Shown: one piece after another, positions 43,514 through 54,774 of the stretch
Layout: every line of letters begins with the position of its first letter
How positions within the stretch are numbered: position 1 is the first letter of the stretch
NCBI GenBank assembly: GCA_963669155.1
Contig: OZ022583.1
Span: forward strand, 5,656,658-5,720,657
Direction: 5' to 3'
Source: Arbacia lixula
Lineage: Eukaryota; Echinodermata; Echinoidea; Arbacioida; Arbaciidae
Length of the DNA stretch: 64,000 nt
Position numbers and translations under genes: made by a program
Notes under the pieces: model-generated
What the model was told of the DNA's origin: nothing
Seen by the model: only the letters and a program-made list of their open reading frames with translations
Database searches by the model: none

Positions 43514-44943
43514 AAGGATAATGCCACTCATGTAATGTGTACATGCTTAAATTTCAATAAAAAAACAGATTATTACCAATTTAAATTCAAGAATATTTCT
43601 AGTTGAATAAATGAACTCCTGCTTATCACACTTGAAATTCACACATTTTTTTATCTATCTCTTACACACATTTTCTTTATAGCAAATATTGGTATGTTAT
43701 TGTCTTAAACTAGAATTTCTCTGTTCACCTTTTTTCTCTTATGGAAGCTTCAATTGCATATTACACTTTTATTTCTTCTTTATATTTCATGTTACTCTTT
43801 TTCTTCACCTCTTTAAGAAGTAGAATGTTATGTTTCATGTACTCACATTTATACCCCTAATATATTTTTAAGGGGTCAATTCATACAGGAATAAAATGTA
43901 TTGAGCTTGCCACATCGCTTCTTATACTTTCAATTTGATTCATGTAGTTTAACATGTAAATACACTTCAATCTTATTCAGTTCAATACTTGTGAACATCA
44001 AAATATGGATTATTTTTAAAAATGTAAAATATCGATTCTTCTTATTTTCTACTTTTTAACAGAAGCAACCATGATTCAGAATTTTTGCAGTAAGTCCTGC
44101 ACAAATTTAAAGCAATTACTGCACAAAATTTTTCCATGCTTTATCCAATAAATTCATTTGTCCATATATCCCAGTATACCATTGTCAAAACATAATGATT
44201 AATGATAATCCTACATTCAAATAACTAATACACTTGGGGGGGGGAGGGGCTGAACCATTCAGATACCACCACCATATTCACTTTCACCTGCTCATGGATC
44301 TGACTACTTTGCAAAGAAGACCAAATACGGAAATCCATTTGTAGGACAAACACTGTATTCAATCAAACCAGGAAATAGGGGACTGGATTGTTCTTGTAAG
44401 AATCACCAATCTTTTGTTTCTTGAAAAGTCGGCTGAAAAACCGAGGAGAAATGTTGTAATGTGATGAAATTCCCCATGCCTGGAGGAGAGCTAGAATACA
44501 ACATAAAGAGCAGAACAAATTTACTTGATACAGCGGAGTATGGAGAGAGTGTTCGGTGAGGGAAAGATCTTGAAGTGAGTCCTTGGTTTGAGTTACACAC
44601 ATGTCCAGACGGAGCTCTTCATTTAAACTACACATCACCTACAGGTTAGGCTGATAGTGATTCCGTCACTCCCGTAATGGACCAGAAGGAATTATTCTAA
44701 CCAAGAAGAAATGACAAACCGTGTAAGGAAAGGAGTACCGGATAACTGTTTCAACTGCAAAGTAAATGTAACACTGAGATAGATAAGTGTAGCAGAACAT
44801 GAGTTACTGGTTTGCAGAGGGACTGCTTTGATATCCTATGACATTGCTAGAGTTACAATCATCTTTTTGTATACGATTTATATCTCAATAAGCAACAACA
44901 ATAAGTAGAACTTCACCTCGATAGATTGCACCGCTATTTCATC
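43514..44943. other. 5' flank and possible 5' UTR of the Ig receptor gene
   Basis: AT-rich, with a G-run near 44237. No coding sequence and no convincing TATA box. A splice acceptor or 5' UTR exon could lie just upstream of the ATG, but none is compelling. Confidence 0.4.
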
Positions 44944-47900
44944 ATGATGCCTATTCACACGCTGCTCCTGTTGGTGATCACTCTCAGTTTAAATGGAGGT
45001 GTGTTTGGCCAAACATTCCTCATAGAATCCGCAGACCAGGAGGTTGCCGAGGGAGATGATGTGACATTCCAATGTAAGGTCAGCCACCTAGCGCATAATC
45101 AGGTTGTGATCTGGCTCGCCCTTGGAGTCCAAGTTACCACAGGAACGGCCGCCATCCGCCAACGTCCTGGAGGAGGGAATTACGCGGTCACAGGGAATGG
45201 TGCGACCATCTTTAATCTGCTCCTGGAGAATGTCCAGACGTCCGATGAGGGGAACTACCAGTGTAAGGTGGTCAACAGACACCAGCATCATACCATCATC
45301 ATCTCTTCTAGAATAGCAGTCCTCATCGTCAACTTCTTACCAGGCCCCCACGATCCAAGATGCACCCCAGAGACCACTACGGTACACGTCTCTGATTCCG
45401 TCACCATCACCTGCAACACCAAAGCTGGTAAGCCCCCTGTCACACTTGTGTGGACTCGTAACGATGGGATGTTAATTGACAACAGGAATACCACACTGAC
45501 CGACAGGATGCTCCGTCGCACTCTGACGTACACTTTCATTGCCACGCACGACGACAACGGGGCTGTGTTCATCTGCACGTCAACCAGCATGAAGTTCCCT
45601 CATTATCGGAAGACGTGCATGGTGATCGTCACTGTGGAATTTCCTCCGAAGGTCAACGTTACCACCAACCCTCCAGACCCAGGTGAAGATTTCCCGAGCT
45701 ATAACTGCACAGCCCTTGCGAGCCCCGACCCCTTGCTTCCCTTCCAGTGGGTCATCGACCCGCCTTTCCCGGACACAACTTTCCTCCTCTCACAGGATGG
45801 TATGATTCTCTCTTTTGATGCTAAGCCAGTGTGTCGCGAGGTGACCACAGGGACTTGCATTGTGACCAACACAAAAGGCAGTGGGAATGACTCGACCATC
45901 ATCTGTGAGCCACTGCCCACCACCATTTCACCTTTCACCTCCAGGATCGCTGGAGAAAGAGTGGATGATAACGACAAGACGGTCATCATCGTTCTCGTCA
46001 TCCTGTTCCTGTTCCTGCTCCTAGCACTGTTACTCTGCTTCCTCTGCCGCAAGAACCAGACTGTGATACGGGAAAGGTTAATAGGGGGCCCGCCGTCCAA
46101 CATCAACATCACGGTTGACCCTCACATCAGCATCAACATCAATGGAGCAGAGACCATAGCCAAAGGACATGTCAAAGGGGAAGGAGAGCATGACAACCTG
46201 GCTGTGAATGCTGTGGAAGAGGAAGGCCTATACTTGGATATGGGTGCCGTCAAGGCCAAGAACTACCAGGCAGATTATACGGTCACCAAGTCTTCGGCTG
46301 CCCTGTCTGCAAGTGCACCACCCCAGGGAGAAGAGCCTGAGGACCTCTACATCGATGGCTTTGAAGTGCATGATGGCGTCCACAGCGCATCATCGGGACA
46401 GTACCCCAGCCCGGTTATCCAGCCAGCAGCTGCACCAAAAGCCAGTGGGTTTTCCAAAATGAGGTTTGTGAATGCCCTGAAGAGCGGGCTCACCTTCAGG
46501 AAGAGGGCACCCCACAAGGAGAATCATGACGACTTCAACATGGACAACCCCAGGAATGATTATGAGCGCTACAAAAAGGGGGAGGTCAACGTCTACGAGG
46601 GTCTGAATGTGAGGTCTGGCGGCAATGGAGATGATGATAATGACAGTCTGGCAGATGAGAAGGTGGAAGCTCAGGTCAGATACTTGGCCAATGGTGAAGG
46701 GGCCTATGACCTTGCAGGGGCACTGAGGGCAAGGGCCCCAGCATCAGAATCTGAAGATCCTGTTGGCAACAGCTCTGAGAAATTTGCCAATGCTGACCTC
46801 TATGGGGCTGGGCAAGCTAACCCCAGCCAAAGCCGTCTTCAAAATGCACTTCTGAATGCTGAAGGAGATGGAGATACTATTGGGTCTGCTCAATCAATGA
46901 CGCGTGCTGGGAAGGGGAAAAATGACAAGGTTCGGCCGGAAAGTGAGATTTATACAGAAGCACAGTTGTACACCACACCACCTCCGGCCAAAGGAAACAA
47001 CAAGAAAGGCCTTGGCAAGAAAGTGGCACTTCTGTTTGGCAACATCAAGCAGGGCTTCCAAGGTGAAGGAGGTTTGTCAGCTGTGCCAGAAATGAACGTG
47101 GCCAAGGCATCCACCAGTGTCCTCAAAGACAACACAAGGAATGCCAGCTCGGTGAATATGCCAGACGGGGACGCAGGGGGGGAGATTTACCAGGATGCCA
47201 AGATGTACGGTGGTATCGGAGAGCCCTCCAGCAACATCAACGTCAGGAGGAGTATGGAGATTCCTCAGGATGTGAATGCGGAAGGTGGTGGGTTCGGTAA
47301 GCTTGTGCAGCAAGCAGGTCCGGAGGCAAGGAGAGCCGGGATGGGGCTAAACAACGTCAATGCACCCGGAGACGATGACAATGGTGAGCTGTACGAGGCC
47401 CCAACTTTGTATGAGGGCGCTAAACCGACACCGGTGAAGAGAGCCGGAATGGGGCTAAACAACGTCAATACACCCGGAGACGATGGCAATGGTGAGCTGT
47501 ACGAGGCCCCAACTTTGTATAAGGGCGCTAAACCGGCACCGATAAAGAGAGCCGGAATGGGGCAAAACAACGTCAATACATCTGGAGACGATGACAACGG
47601 TGAGCTCTACGAGGCCCCAACTTTGTATGAGGGCGCTAAACCGACACCTATAAAGAGAGCTGGGATGGGGCTAAACAACATCAACACACCTGGAGTGGAT
47701 GATAACGGTGAGCTCTACGAGGCTCCAACTATGTATGAGGGCACTAAACCGACACCGATAAAGAGAGCTGGGATGGGGCTAAACAACATCAACACACCTG
47801 GAGTGAATGACAACGATGAACTCTATGAGGCCCCAACCACGAGTTGGTCCGACACCCGTAGTGGCCACATTAAAGATCAGACTGGAGCCCTGAAAAATAG

Positions 47901-48621
47901 TAATGTGATCGACCCGACACTGGTGAAGAGAGCTGGGATGGGGCTTAACAACGTTAACAAACCCAGACAGGACGATAATGATGATCTCTACGAGGCCCCA
48001 ACATTGTACGAGGGTGCCAAACCAAGTTCGTCCAATATCCGTAGTGGTGTTCTCGTAGATCAGGACGACGACCCCGATGACAGTGATATGATATACGAGG
48101 AAGCCGTGTTCCACGCGGGTCAAGTCATCACGACTGAGTCTTGTCGCACCGAGTCTAAGAGTGCACTCATTACAGACAACAAAGATGATGATGATCTTGA
48201 TGAGTCCGCGTCTCCTCCGGAAGACGAGAGCATCTACGCCGAAGCCGCTTTCCACGTCGGAGATACAGCGCCCTCGTCCATGACATTCGGCCAACAGAGC
48301 AAGCCCGTTCCAGCGGGGAGAGGAGGGGCTGTGGGCAAGAAGACCGCCACGCTCATCAACAACGACGACGATGTAGATTTGTCCCAGTTTGCCGAATCTG
48401 GCGACAACGATGAAAGAGGGGGTGATAATGATTCAGATGGTGATGAGCAGCTATACATGGAGGCGACTTTCCATGGGTCGATGGGCGGCGCTGGGTGGAC
48501 CATCGGTCCAGCAAATATGGAGGCTAGAAGACCGCCAGTCGCTAGTCCAAGGGTGCATAAGAAGGTCGAGCACACAAAGTCGGCCACCATAATGAGAAAT
48601 GATGATGAAGACGAGTTTTGA
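44944..48621 (+). CDS. Single-pass Ig-domain receptor with tyrosine-module cytoplasmic tail
   Basis: 1225 codons without an intron from tandem Met codons at 44944; the frame also opens at a TTG at 44926, which is not a plausible start. Signal peptide: residues 1-22 (IHTLLLLVITLSLNGGVFG). Ig-like domains: V-type with C44, W57 and DEGNYQC (C107); second with C157, W170 and C211; third weaker, with C255, W269 and later Cys 305/321. N-glycosylation sequons lie at 182, 238, 254 and 315. Transmembrane: about 347-368, then basic RKNQ. The tail is 857 residues, acidic and probably disordered, with about a dozen [L/I]Y-x-[E/D/A]-[A/P]-x-[L/M/F]-[Y/H] modules such as LYEAPTLYEG, IYTEAQLYTT, IYQDAKMYGG and MIYEEAVFHAG, plus YEGL and YDLA. 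The first Ig domain (ADQEVAEGDDVTFQCKV) recalls nephrin/Kirrel-like proteins. The role is inferred: cell-surface recognition with phosphotyrosine-dependent SH2 recruitment. No named family was identified. Confidence 0.9.
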   Translation: MMPIHTLLLLVITLSLNGGVFGQTFLIESADQEVAEGDDVTFQCKVSHLAHNQVVIWLALGVQVTTGTAAIRQRPGGGNYAVTGNGATIFNLLLENVQTSDEGNYQCKVVNRHQHHTIIISSRIAVLIVNFLPGPHDPRCTPETTTVHVSDSVTITCNTKAGKPPVTLVWTRNDGMLIDNRNTTLTDRMLRRTLTYTFIATHDDNGAVFICTSTSMKFPHYRKTCMVIVTVEFPPKVNVTTNPPDPGEDFPSYNCTALASPDPLLPFQWVIDPPFPDTTFLLSQDGMILSFDAKPVCREVTTGTCIVTNTKGSGNDSTIICEPLPTTISPFTSRIAGERVDDNDKTVIIVLVILFLFLLLALLLCFLCRKNQTVIRERLIGGPPSNINITVDPHISININGAETIAKGHVKGEGEHDNLAVNAVEEEGLYLDMGAVKAKNYQADYTVTKSSAALSASAPPQGEEPEDLYIDGFEVHDGVHSASSGQYPSPVIQPAAAPKASGFSKMRFVNALKSGLTFRKRAPHKENHDDFNMDNPRNDYERYKKGEVNVYEGLNVRSGGNGDDDNDSLADEKVEAQVRYLANGEGAYDLAGALRARAPASESEDPVGNSSEKFANADLYGAGQANPSQSRLQNALLNAEGDGDTIGSAQSMTRAGKGKNDKVRPESEIYTEAQLYTTPPPAKGNNKKGLGKKVALLFGNIKQGFQGEGGLSAVPEMNVAKASTSVLKDNTRNASSVNMPDGDAGGEIYQDAKMYGGIGEPSSNINVRRSMEIPQDVNAEGGGFGKLVQQAGPEARRAGMGLNNVNAPGDDDNGELYEAPTLYEGAKPTPVKRAGMGLNNVNTPGDDGNGELYEAPTLYKGAKPAPIKRAGMGQNNVNTSGDDDNGELYEAPTLYEGAKPTPIKRAGMGLNNINTPGVDDNGELYEAPTMYEGTKPTPIKRAGMGLNNINTPGVNDNDELYEAPTTSWSDTRSGHIKDQTGALKNSNVIDPTLVKRAGMGLNNVNKPRQDDNDDLYEAPTLYEGAKPSSSNIRSGVLVDQDDDPDDSDMIYEEAVFHAGQVITTESCRTESKSALITDNKDDDDLDESASPPEDESIYAEAAFHVGDTAPSSMTFGQQSKPVPAGRGGAVGKKTATLINNDDDVDLSQFAESGDNDERGGDNDSDGDEQLYMEATFHGSMGGAGWTIGPANMEARRPPVASPRVHKKVEHTKSATIMRNDDEDEF
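47332..48036 (+). repeat. 108-bp (36-residue) in-frame tandem repeat in the receptor tail
   Basis: Repeat starts at AGAGCC/AGAGCT: 47332, 47440, 47548, 47656, 47764, then 47929 after a 19-residue insertion. Each unit has RAGMGLNNVN, a PGDDDNGELY acidic spacer and LYEAPTLYEGAKPTP. The units are nearly identical at DNA level, indicating recent expansion; the fifth unit lost the second Tyr (LYEAPTTSW). Confidence 0.95.
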
Positions 48622-48902
48622 AATGCATGGTATCTATACAATAGTCATCGATTTCAATGTGGAGAAAAAGGACCCAAGAAGAGGTTTTCCTCTATCAGTA
48701 TTAAATCAACTTCAGTGTGTAGTTTTCACCAATTTGATCTACTCCTGCTCCTAGTATCTAGTGCAAAGTAAAAGTGATATATATTGTATGAAAGGATAGA
48801 ATTTCGAGAATGTGATGATATAATCATAAGGAGTGTTAACATATTGAAGATTGAGGTATTGATGATGGTGTAATTGGCATAAAACATTAACAAGGCAATA
48901 AA
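48622..48902 (+). other. 3' UTR of the Ig receptor gene, AATAAA at 48897-48902
   Basis: AT-rich flank starting at the TGA (48619-48621); an AATAAA hexamer 276-281 bases downstream is the first good poly(A) signal. Confidence 0.55.
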
Positions 48903-49505
48903 ATACAACACATATTATATTTCTATCATATTCTAATATATAATATCTATTATCTATATCTATGTCTAAATATTCAATGCAAAGACTGATTGTGTTGGTA
49001 AAAGATTTTGAATTGAAATTTGTCATGTACCCAGATATGAATAATGACTATAGTCTATAGTCTCTATATTTTTCGCTCTATCTCTGTTGTAAATTTCCTG
49101 ATTTTGAAAAGTTACATTATACAAGTGTGTGGGAAATCCAACTCCATATGGGGCTTTATGTGCATATAGACACAACCAGGGCCCTGTCTCATAAAAAGTT
49201 GTGATCAATCTGAATTAATCAATTTGCAGTCCATTGCAACCCTTTATAAAACAGGGTCCAGCTAGGCCCTGGTCAGTGTTGACTTCATGTTGTAAGGACA
49301 TAATGTGCAAACATGTTTGGCAGCAAATTACCAGGTGAATCTCTCTAAACAATATACATGCATATGTGGAGGCAAATATAACACAATGTGCAAATTAACC
49401 CATTTTGCGCCAACGAGGCAAGTTTACCATGCACAAAAAAACAATCCTGGCAAACACCCTGAAGCAGCTTGTCAGTGATGTTGAATTTGATTAGCCCAGT
49501 GTTTA
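48903..49505. other. Intergenic DNA with one weak MITE-like copy
   Basis: Around 49180-49262 there is a hairpin-like CAGGGCCCTGTCTCATAAAA ... TTTATAAAACAGGGTCCA stretch, related in ends to the GGGCCCTGTTGCAT family but with a different interior (TGATCAATCTGAATTAATCA). Confidence 0.5.
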
Positions 49506-49649
49506 GGGCCCTGCTACTTGGTAACTTTGTCATCAATAGTAACTACCATGGTAACATATCACTCCACAGCCAATCAAATGCAAAGTTTCCAGCGAAGTTG
49601 CTTTTGATAGCAAAGTTACCATCAATGGTAATTTTATGCAACAGGGCCC
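49506..49649. mobile_element. GGGCCCTGTTGCAT-type MITE, copy 1
   Basis: About 144 bp. GGGCCCTGCTACTTGGTAAC at the left, GTAATTTTATGCAACAGGGC at the right, with TACCATGGTAAC and AGCCAATCAAATGCAAAG inside. No coding capacity. Confidence 0.8.
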
Positions 49650-49785
49650 GGGATTATAATGATGCTTCCGTATATTTTGTACAGGTTTACAATTGGTATT
49701 TCATCCTAAGATGAGGTGAATCATGAAGAGTACTGGTATAATGATAAATGTGAGTGAGCCACAAATGCTTGCATGTTATTTCCAG

Positions 49786-49952
49786 GGGCCCTGGGTCCTG
49801 TTGCATAAAACTTGCCATTAATGGTAACTCTGCAATCAATGGTAACTACCATGGTACCACCGCTCAACAGCCAATCAAATTCCAGGTTTCCATAGAAGTT
49901 GCCATTGATGGCAAAGTTACCATCAATGGTAAGTTTTATGCAACAGGGCCCA
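49786..49952. mobile_element. GGGCCCTGTTGCAT-type MITE, copy 2
   Basis: About 167 bp. Opposite ends GGGTCCTGTTGCATAAAACT and AAGTTTTATGCAACAGGGCC. The interior repeats TACCATTGATGGTAA-type palindromes and AGCCAATCAAATTCC. Confidence 0.85.
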
Positions 49953-50014
49953 GGTGTCTAAAACCTAATATCATGAATAGATGGGAAGGGTTAGATTTCC
50001 CACCTCTCAGACCA

Positions 50015-50115
50015 GGGCCCTGTTGCATAGAACTTAGCATTGATGGTAATTTTGTTCTCCATGGCAACTTGTATGGAAACTATGCATTTGATCGGCTGTT
50101 ATTAATGTTACTACG
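50015..50115. mobile_element. GGGCCCTGTTGCAT-type MITE, copy 3 (right end lost)
   Basis: Starts GGGCCCTGTTGCATAGAACT and continues with the family interior, then merges into GTTAATGTTACTACGGCAG without the inverse end. Confidence 0.65.
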
Positions 50116-50359
50116 GCAGAGTTAAGAGGAAAACATCAGAACATAAATTGTTCGAAACGATGAGACAGCTTAACAAACTGTGTCGACCGAAAATGAAGCT
50201 CGAAGATGAAATTCTTAAGTAGAAAATCTACGAATTTCTGACTGCTTTGAGAAGATCCTTCTCAGTCCAAGCATATGAAGAAGTGTAATGACTGCGCATG
50301 CGCAAGGTGGGTTCTCATGTAAGTCTATTCCGTAGACTCACAAAATAAAATATTAAGTT

Positions 50360-50890
50360 TTAAAGGGTTACTAAATTAGCAAAATATGTTCCCACTAATC
50401 TACGTAAAATTATCCACTAAAAACGAATTTCACATTCGTTTGCCGCAATAAAGTCTCATTTTGACGAAAATTTGAAAAAACTGTGATGTATGAGAAGTCA
50501 AATTTCCATAGATTGTACGAAAGTCAACAATAGACCATTTTCGTAATGTATTCACAACTTCCCCCGCTGCATTCACCTGTATCTTGTCATTCAGATTCAA
50601 TGTATGGAATGCACTTTGAATCTATTAGTTGTTACTACTCGACAAACCTCGGACAAGCTTTGGTGTTCCCATTGGTAACGTATTGTTTGAATAGCGTGAA
50701 TAAAATATTTTATTTACGCCGTTGGCATTTATGGCATTTTGATTTCTCATACATCACTGGAGGCGTGTGTTTTTTCAAATTTTCATCAAAATGAGACTTT
50801 ATTGCGGCAAACGAATGTAAAATTCGTTTTTAGTGGATAATTTTACATAGATTAGGGGGAACTTATTTTTCTAATTTAGTAACCCTTTAA
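50360..50890. mobile_element. TTAA-flanked MITE, 0.53 kb, with ~120-bp terminal inverted repeats
   Basis: TTAAAGGGTTACTAAATTAG at the left pairs with CTAATTTAGTAACCCTTTAA at the right. Both arms contain CATTCGTTTGCCGCAATAAA / TTTATTGCGGCAAACGAATG and AATTTTCATCAAAATGAGAC or its inverse. TTAA lies at both ends. The middle is unique AT-rich sequence; the 82-codon frame in it has no domain. Confidence 0.85.
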
Positions 50891-51700
50891 GCAACAGTGC
50901 CCAGAAAGGTGAAATCTCCTTTCTAGTAAGCCCCCCTGATCCCTCCCATTCAAAAGGGAGATGTCATAATTCATACCGAATTCCTCTCCTTTTGGGGATA
51001 CCGTAGCAATGGGTTACTGTACTTTCTTTCCCAAGATGGGAACAGAAATGATAAATAAGTTGAATTAACATACATGTATGTATACTGGAAAGAATGATAT
51101 GTTGTTTTTATGTTTTCTTTGAAGCACGTTCAAGCACATTTGAATTACAAGTTGATGTAGTCTTTATATTCCTTGTGACATGTTCTATTATGTACACTTG
51201 AATTGGAAGTTCATATAATTCTTATATTTGTAATATCAAAAAAGTGTCAAATGTAAGCGTTTTGGTATGATCTATAACATTGCATACATCATAAGTACAT
51301 GTATAACATGCTGTGTGTTTCAATATTGTTCCACAATTTATAAATCTCTATATTGAGTAGAAAAATAATGATGATAGTGAATATGTATTAATTTACATTT
51401 AATGCCATAATGATATGTTACATATTTCTCTGTTGCATAATTATTTTATACCCATTTGCTTTTTTTCTTATAATCATGAAAATATAAATTAGAGCTGTTT
51501 TATTCAAACTAATCATTACCGCTTAATCTATGCATACTAAGTATGTTGAGGATGTGCACAGGTACCTATAGCACAAATGAAAATAAATAGCAATCTTGAT
51601 TGAATTTCTGAGAGACAGAATTTATCATACACTAAATTGTTCTTGTCATATAGAGTAGTGGTGGATGAGAGTAGATATGTCACATTCATTCTCATTTCAA
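50891..51700. other. Intergenic DNA, nothing recognised
   Basis: AT-rich, non-coding. Confidence 0.5.
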
Positions 51701-51808
51701 ACAATGTCCCTCTTTCCTCCCCTCAGTCTCTTTCTCTCCCTCTACCCCCCCCCCCCCCCCATCCCCCTTCTTTGTCCTTTCATCTTGCTTCTTGTCCCCC
51801 CTCCCCCT

Positions 51809-51842
<34 letters not shown>

Positions 51843-52082
51843 CTGTATCTCTCTCCATCTGTATACTATCTGTTTCTCTCTCCTTCTCTACCTCCTTCCC
51901 CTTTTTATTCCTCCAAATCTCAGCTCTCTATCCCTTTTCCCTGCCATCCTACCCTTCCCCCTCCGGATTCAGTCAGCTCTCTCTTCCTCTTCCTTTCTCT
52001 CTTTCTTTCTCCTCTCCCTATTTCTTCATCCTCCACCCCTGCCCCCCTTCTCCTCTTTCTTTGTCCCTTCGCCTTTCTTCAT

Positions 52083-52134
<52 letters not shown>

Positions 52135-52260
52135 GTCTCTCTCTCTCTCTCCCTTTTAACTCTCTTTCTTTCCCCTTCTACGTTGTTTCCTCCTTCTCCC
52201 ACCCCTCACTCTCCCTCTTTCTTTCTACCCCTCCCCTGTCCTTCTTCCTCTCTCAGAGCT
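51701..52260. repeat. Pyrimidine-rich (CT/CCT) tract of about 560 bp
   Basis: Almost entirely C/T on the + strand, including a C-run (51745-51760) and pure (CT)n at 52086-52150. The Ser/Leu/Pro-rich frames through it are composition artefacts. Confidence 0.9.
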
Positions 52261-53455
52261 CATTGTCTACGTGCCAAAGTTCTTGTGGTATTGGGCTGTC
52301 AGCGTTTGCAGTGGGGTGTGTGATGAATGGATTAATTTGTTTAGATTCAGTCTGTGTGAGTCAGCTTCTAACAGTACAATACCGCCCTCTCTTGAGCTCA
52401 AAGCAAACAGCAAATGACGTCTTTCCAAATTTCAGTCACAGGTAATTAAGTTACCCAATGCAAGCTCATTGGGACGAGAATGGTGTTTTCTACCAAGGGA
52501 CGGGGAAACTGAATGTTGAATATCAATCACCGGTATTGGTGAAAGTGAAAATGAGAGGGGGGAATAGGAGGGGGGAGGGGGGGGCGGAATGATTCCCCCT
52601 TTCCCGAATTATCTACTCCCCACTCCAATTGATAAAAGTACATTTAGCATGACCCAAAACGAAAGGCGATACTTTCTTTTAATTCCTTTTCACTCCCTTA
52701 CCCTCATTTTTTTTAACTAACCATAACTAAATGGGTCCTTTTGGTGCAAAAGGATTTGATATGATCAGAAAGAAATAGACTCTGCAGGCTGATACCAAGA
52801 CTAACTCTGTGTGTATGCTGAGGTATAAATATTGCCCACTCCCATTCCAATGCAGTTGTAATGAATCAGGCATGGAAGTAAACTCAATACACATCAGACA
52901 GGTATAAGCACCACATTTCCACTTCCTCTTAAAATCATCTCCAAAATTAAATCCAGAAATGTCAGCCCCAATAATAGCTATCCAATTTTAGATTGGGGGG
53001 GGGGGGAGAGACATAAATAACAATGGCAATCTTCATTCTGAGAATATAATCATATCTAATTATCATATTTTCATCGAGTTGAAGGAGAAAACTACAGCAA
53101 ATGAGAGAGTGGAATGGAATTCATGTACTTCTTTATCTTCCTTTCTCTCCTCATATTTTTATTTAAGTAAAATTTGATATATCTTTTTAGAGCCTAATAT
53201 TTTTTCATTCGAAATGTTTCAACAAATCAAAATCATTTGTGATAAGTACTACTTATTTATTAATTACTGTTTTGGCTATTTAACCTGTCATGACATGGTT
53301 TCCAATGTGGAGTCAACAAATATGACTTGGGCAACACACTCACATAATTAATGGGCAATGTAATGGTATAAAGGAAGTACATCCTTGATAAATAATGCTG
53401 ATACATGCTCACTGATAGATAGATAGATGTGATGACAGATAGAATAACAGAAACT
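52261..53455. other. Intergenic DNA, nothing recognised
   Basis: G-runs near 52575 and 52996. No gene. Confidence 0.5.
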
Positions 53456-53712
53456 TTACAAAGAAAGAAAATGATAGAGTCAGAGAGAGCAAGGGGAATA
53501 TGACAAGAGTTAGAGAGAGAAGGAAATATGATAGAGGTTGAGAGAGAAGAGAAGATGCGGTAGAGTGTGAGAGAGAAAAGGAGATATGATAGAGTTAGCG
53601 AAAGAAACATACAGGAAAAATACATGCTGCAGCGGGACACAAATGAACAAAGAGAAAAACAGAGGGAGTGGTATAGAGAGTGAGAGAAAGAGAGATATTG
53701 AAAGGGGAGCAG
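53456..53712. repeat. Purine-rich GAGA tract
   Basis: Imperfect GAGAGA/GATAGAG units, with ~40-bp elements such as ATGATAGAGTTAGAGAGAGA repeated. Confidence 0.8.
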
Positions 53713-54059
53713 AGAAGATTAGTATGCACAATCACATTACCGAAACAAATCCACTAAACAACTTATATTTCTTTCATGATTTATTTCTAATAATTTCTAC
53801 CTGCTTAAATGGCCACCTGTCTATGAAAACATCATTTGTTTCCCTTGAACTTTTTTGTCCATTGAAACCTGTGTAAAAACTAACCTGTACATTTAAACCC
53901 ACCTGCTCACGAAGAATGAGCATGAATACAGGTTTGACTGTTTATATTTTATTTAGTGATATAAGGGGAAAACATGATGGTACCAATTTGATGATAAATC
54001 ATGAACTTACTTAGTACCACATCAAAGAATCACATGACTGAACCGCGGGTTAAGAGCTA

Positions 54060-54545
54060 CATGATTGAATCAGAACTTGGTAACTCACAGGTTGAATGGC
54101 TATACTGTCCTATCCCGCTCCATCTCAAATCAAATTAACTTTCCCAATCAGACCTATCTTTACAGTTTTTCTGCCCTCTTCATCATCATCATCATCCTCC
54201 TCCTTCTAACAATCACATGTTTGAAGTTTGAACCATGGGTCAGTAGCTACATGACTAGCTCACAGGTTGAATGGCAATACTGTCTCCATCTCAAATCAAA
54301 TTTAGCCTTATCAATCAGACCTACCTTTGCAGTTCAAATTTTCTCTTCATCATCATCATCATTATCCTTATAAGAATCACATGTTTGAAGTTTGAACCAT
54401 GATTGAATCAGGACTTGGTAGCTCGCGGAATAAATGGCAACACTTGTCCCGATTCCCACTCCATCTCAAATCAAATTTAGCCTTCTTAATCAGACCCACC
54501 TTTGCCGTTTTAATTTCCTCCTCATCACCATCACCGCAGTTCCCA
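54060..54545. repeat. Three-unit tandem minisatellite, ~150-190 bp units
   Basis: Units start near 54060, 54246 and 54399. They share ATGATTGAATCAG-ACTTGG, CTCCATCTCAAATCAAATTT, AATCAGACCTACCTTTGC and (TCA)n stretches. Divergence between units is moderate, with deletions in the second. Confidence 0.8.
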
Positions 54546-54774
54546 TGATGCCTTGGCCCACGGGCTGGGATGGCTGACCTGGCCGACCTGGCCGTTGAGG
54601 TATGAGGAAGCGTGAGACATAAAACCCGTTCATGGTGGATCTATTATTCCTCCCTGCCTGCTTCATGGTTGCCTATAAGTAGGTTTACAGGAAATACAGG
54701 CAAATACAGCCCATTTCACATCGTATAAATAAACCATTAGCAATCTTACAACAGAGTGAAAAGCAAGTATCAAA

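Noticed and set aside
44926-44943. Six-codon N-terminal extension of the Ig protein from TTG
   Set aside because: TTG is not a credible eukaryotic start; the tandem ATG at 44944 directly precedes a good signal peptide.
47779-48641. Minus-strand frames of 135-171 residues opposite the Ig gene
   Set aside because: Shadows of the repetitive, GC-rich coding strand; they contain no domains.
51637-52445. Leu/Ser/Pro-rich frames of 164-228 residues
   Set aside because: Three overlapping frames through a pyrimidine tract, all equally open; composition effect.
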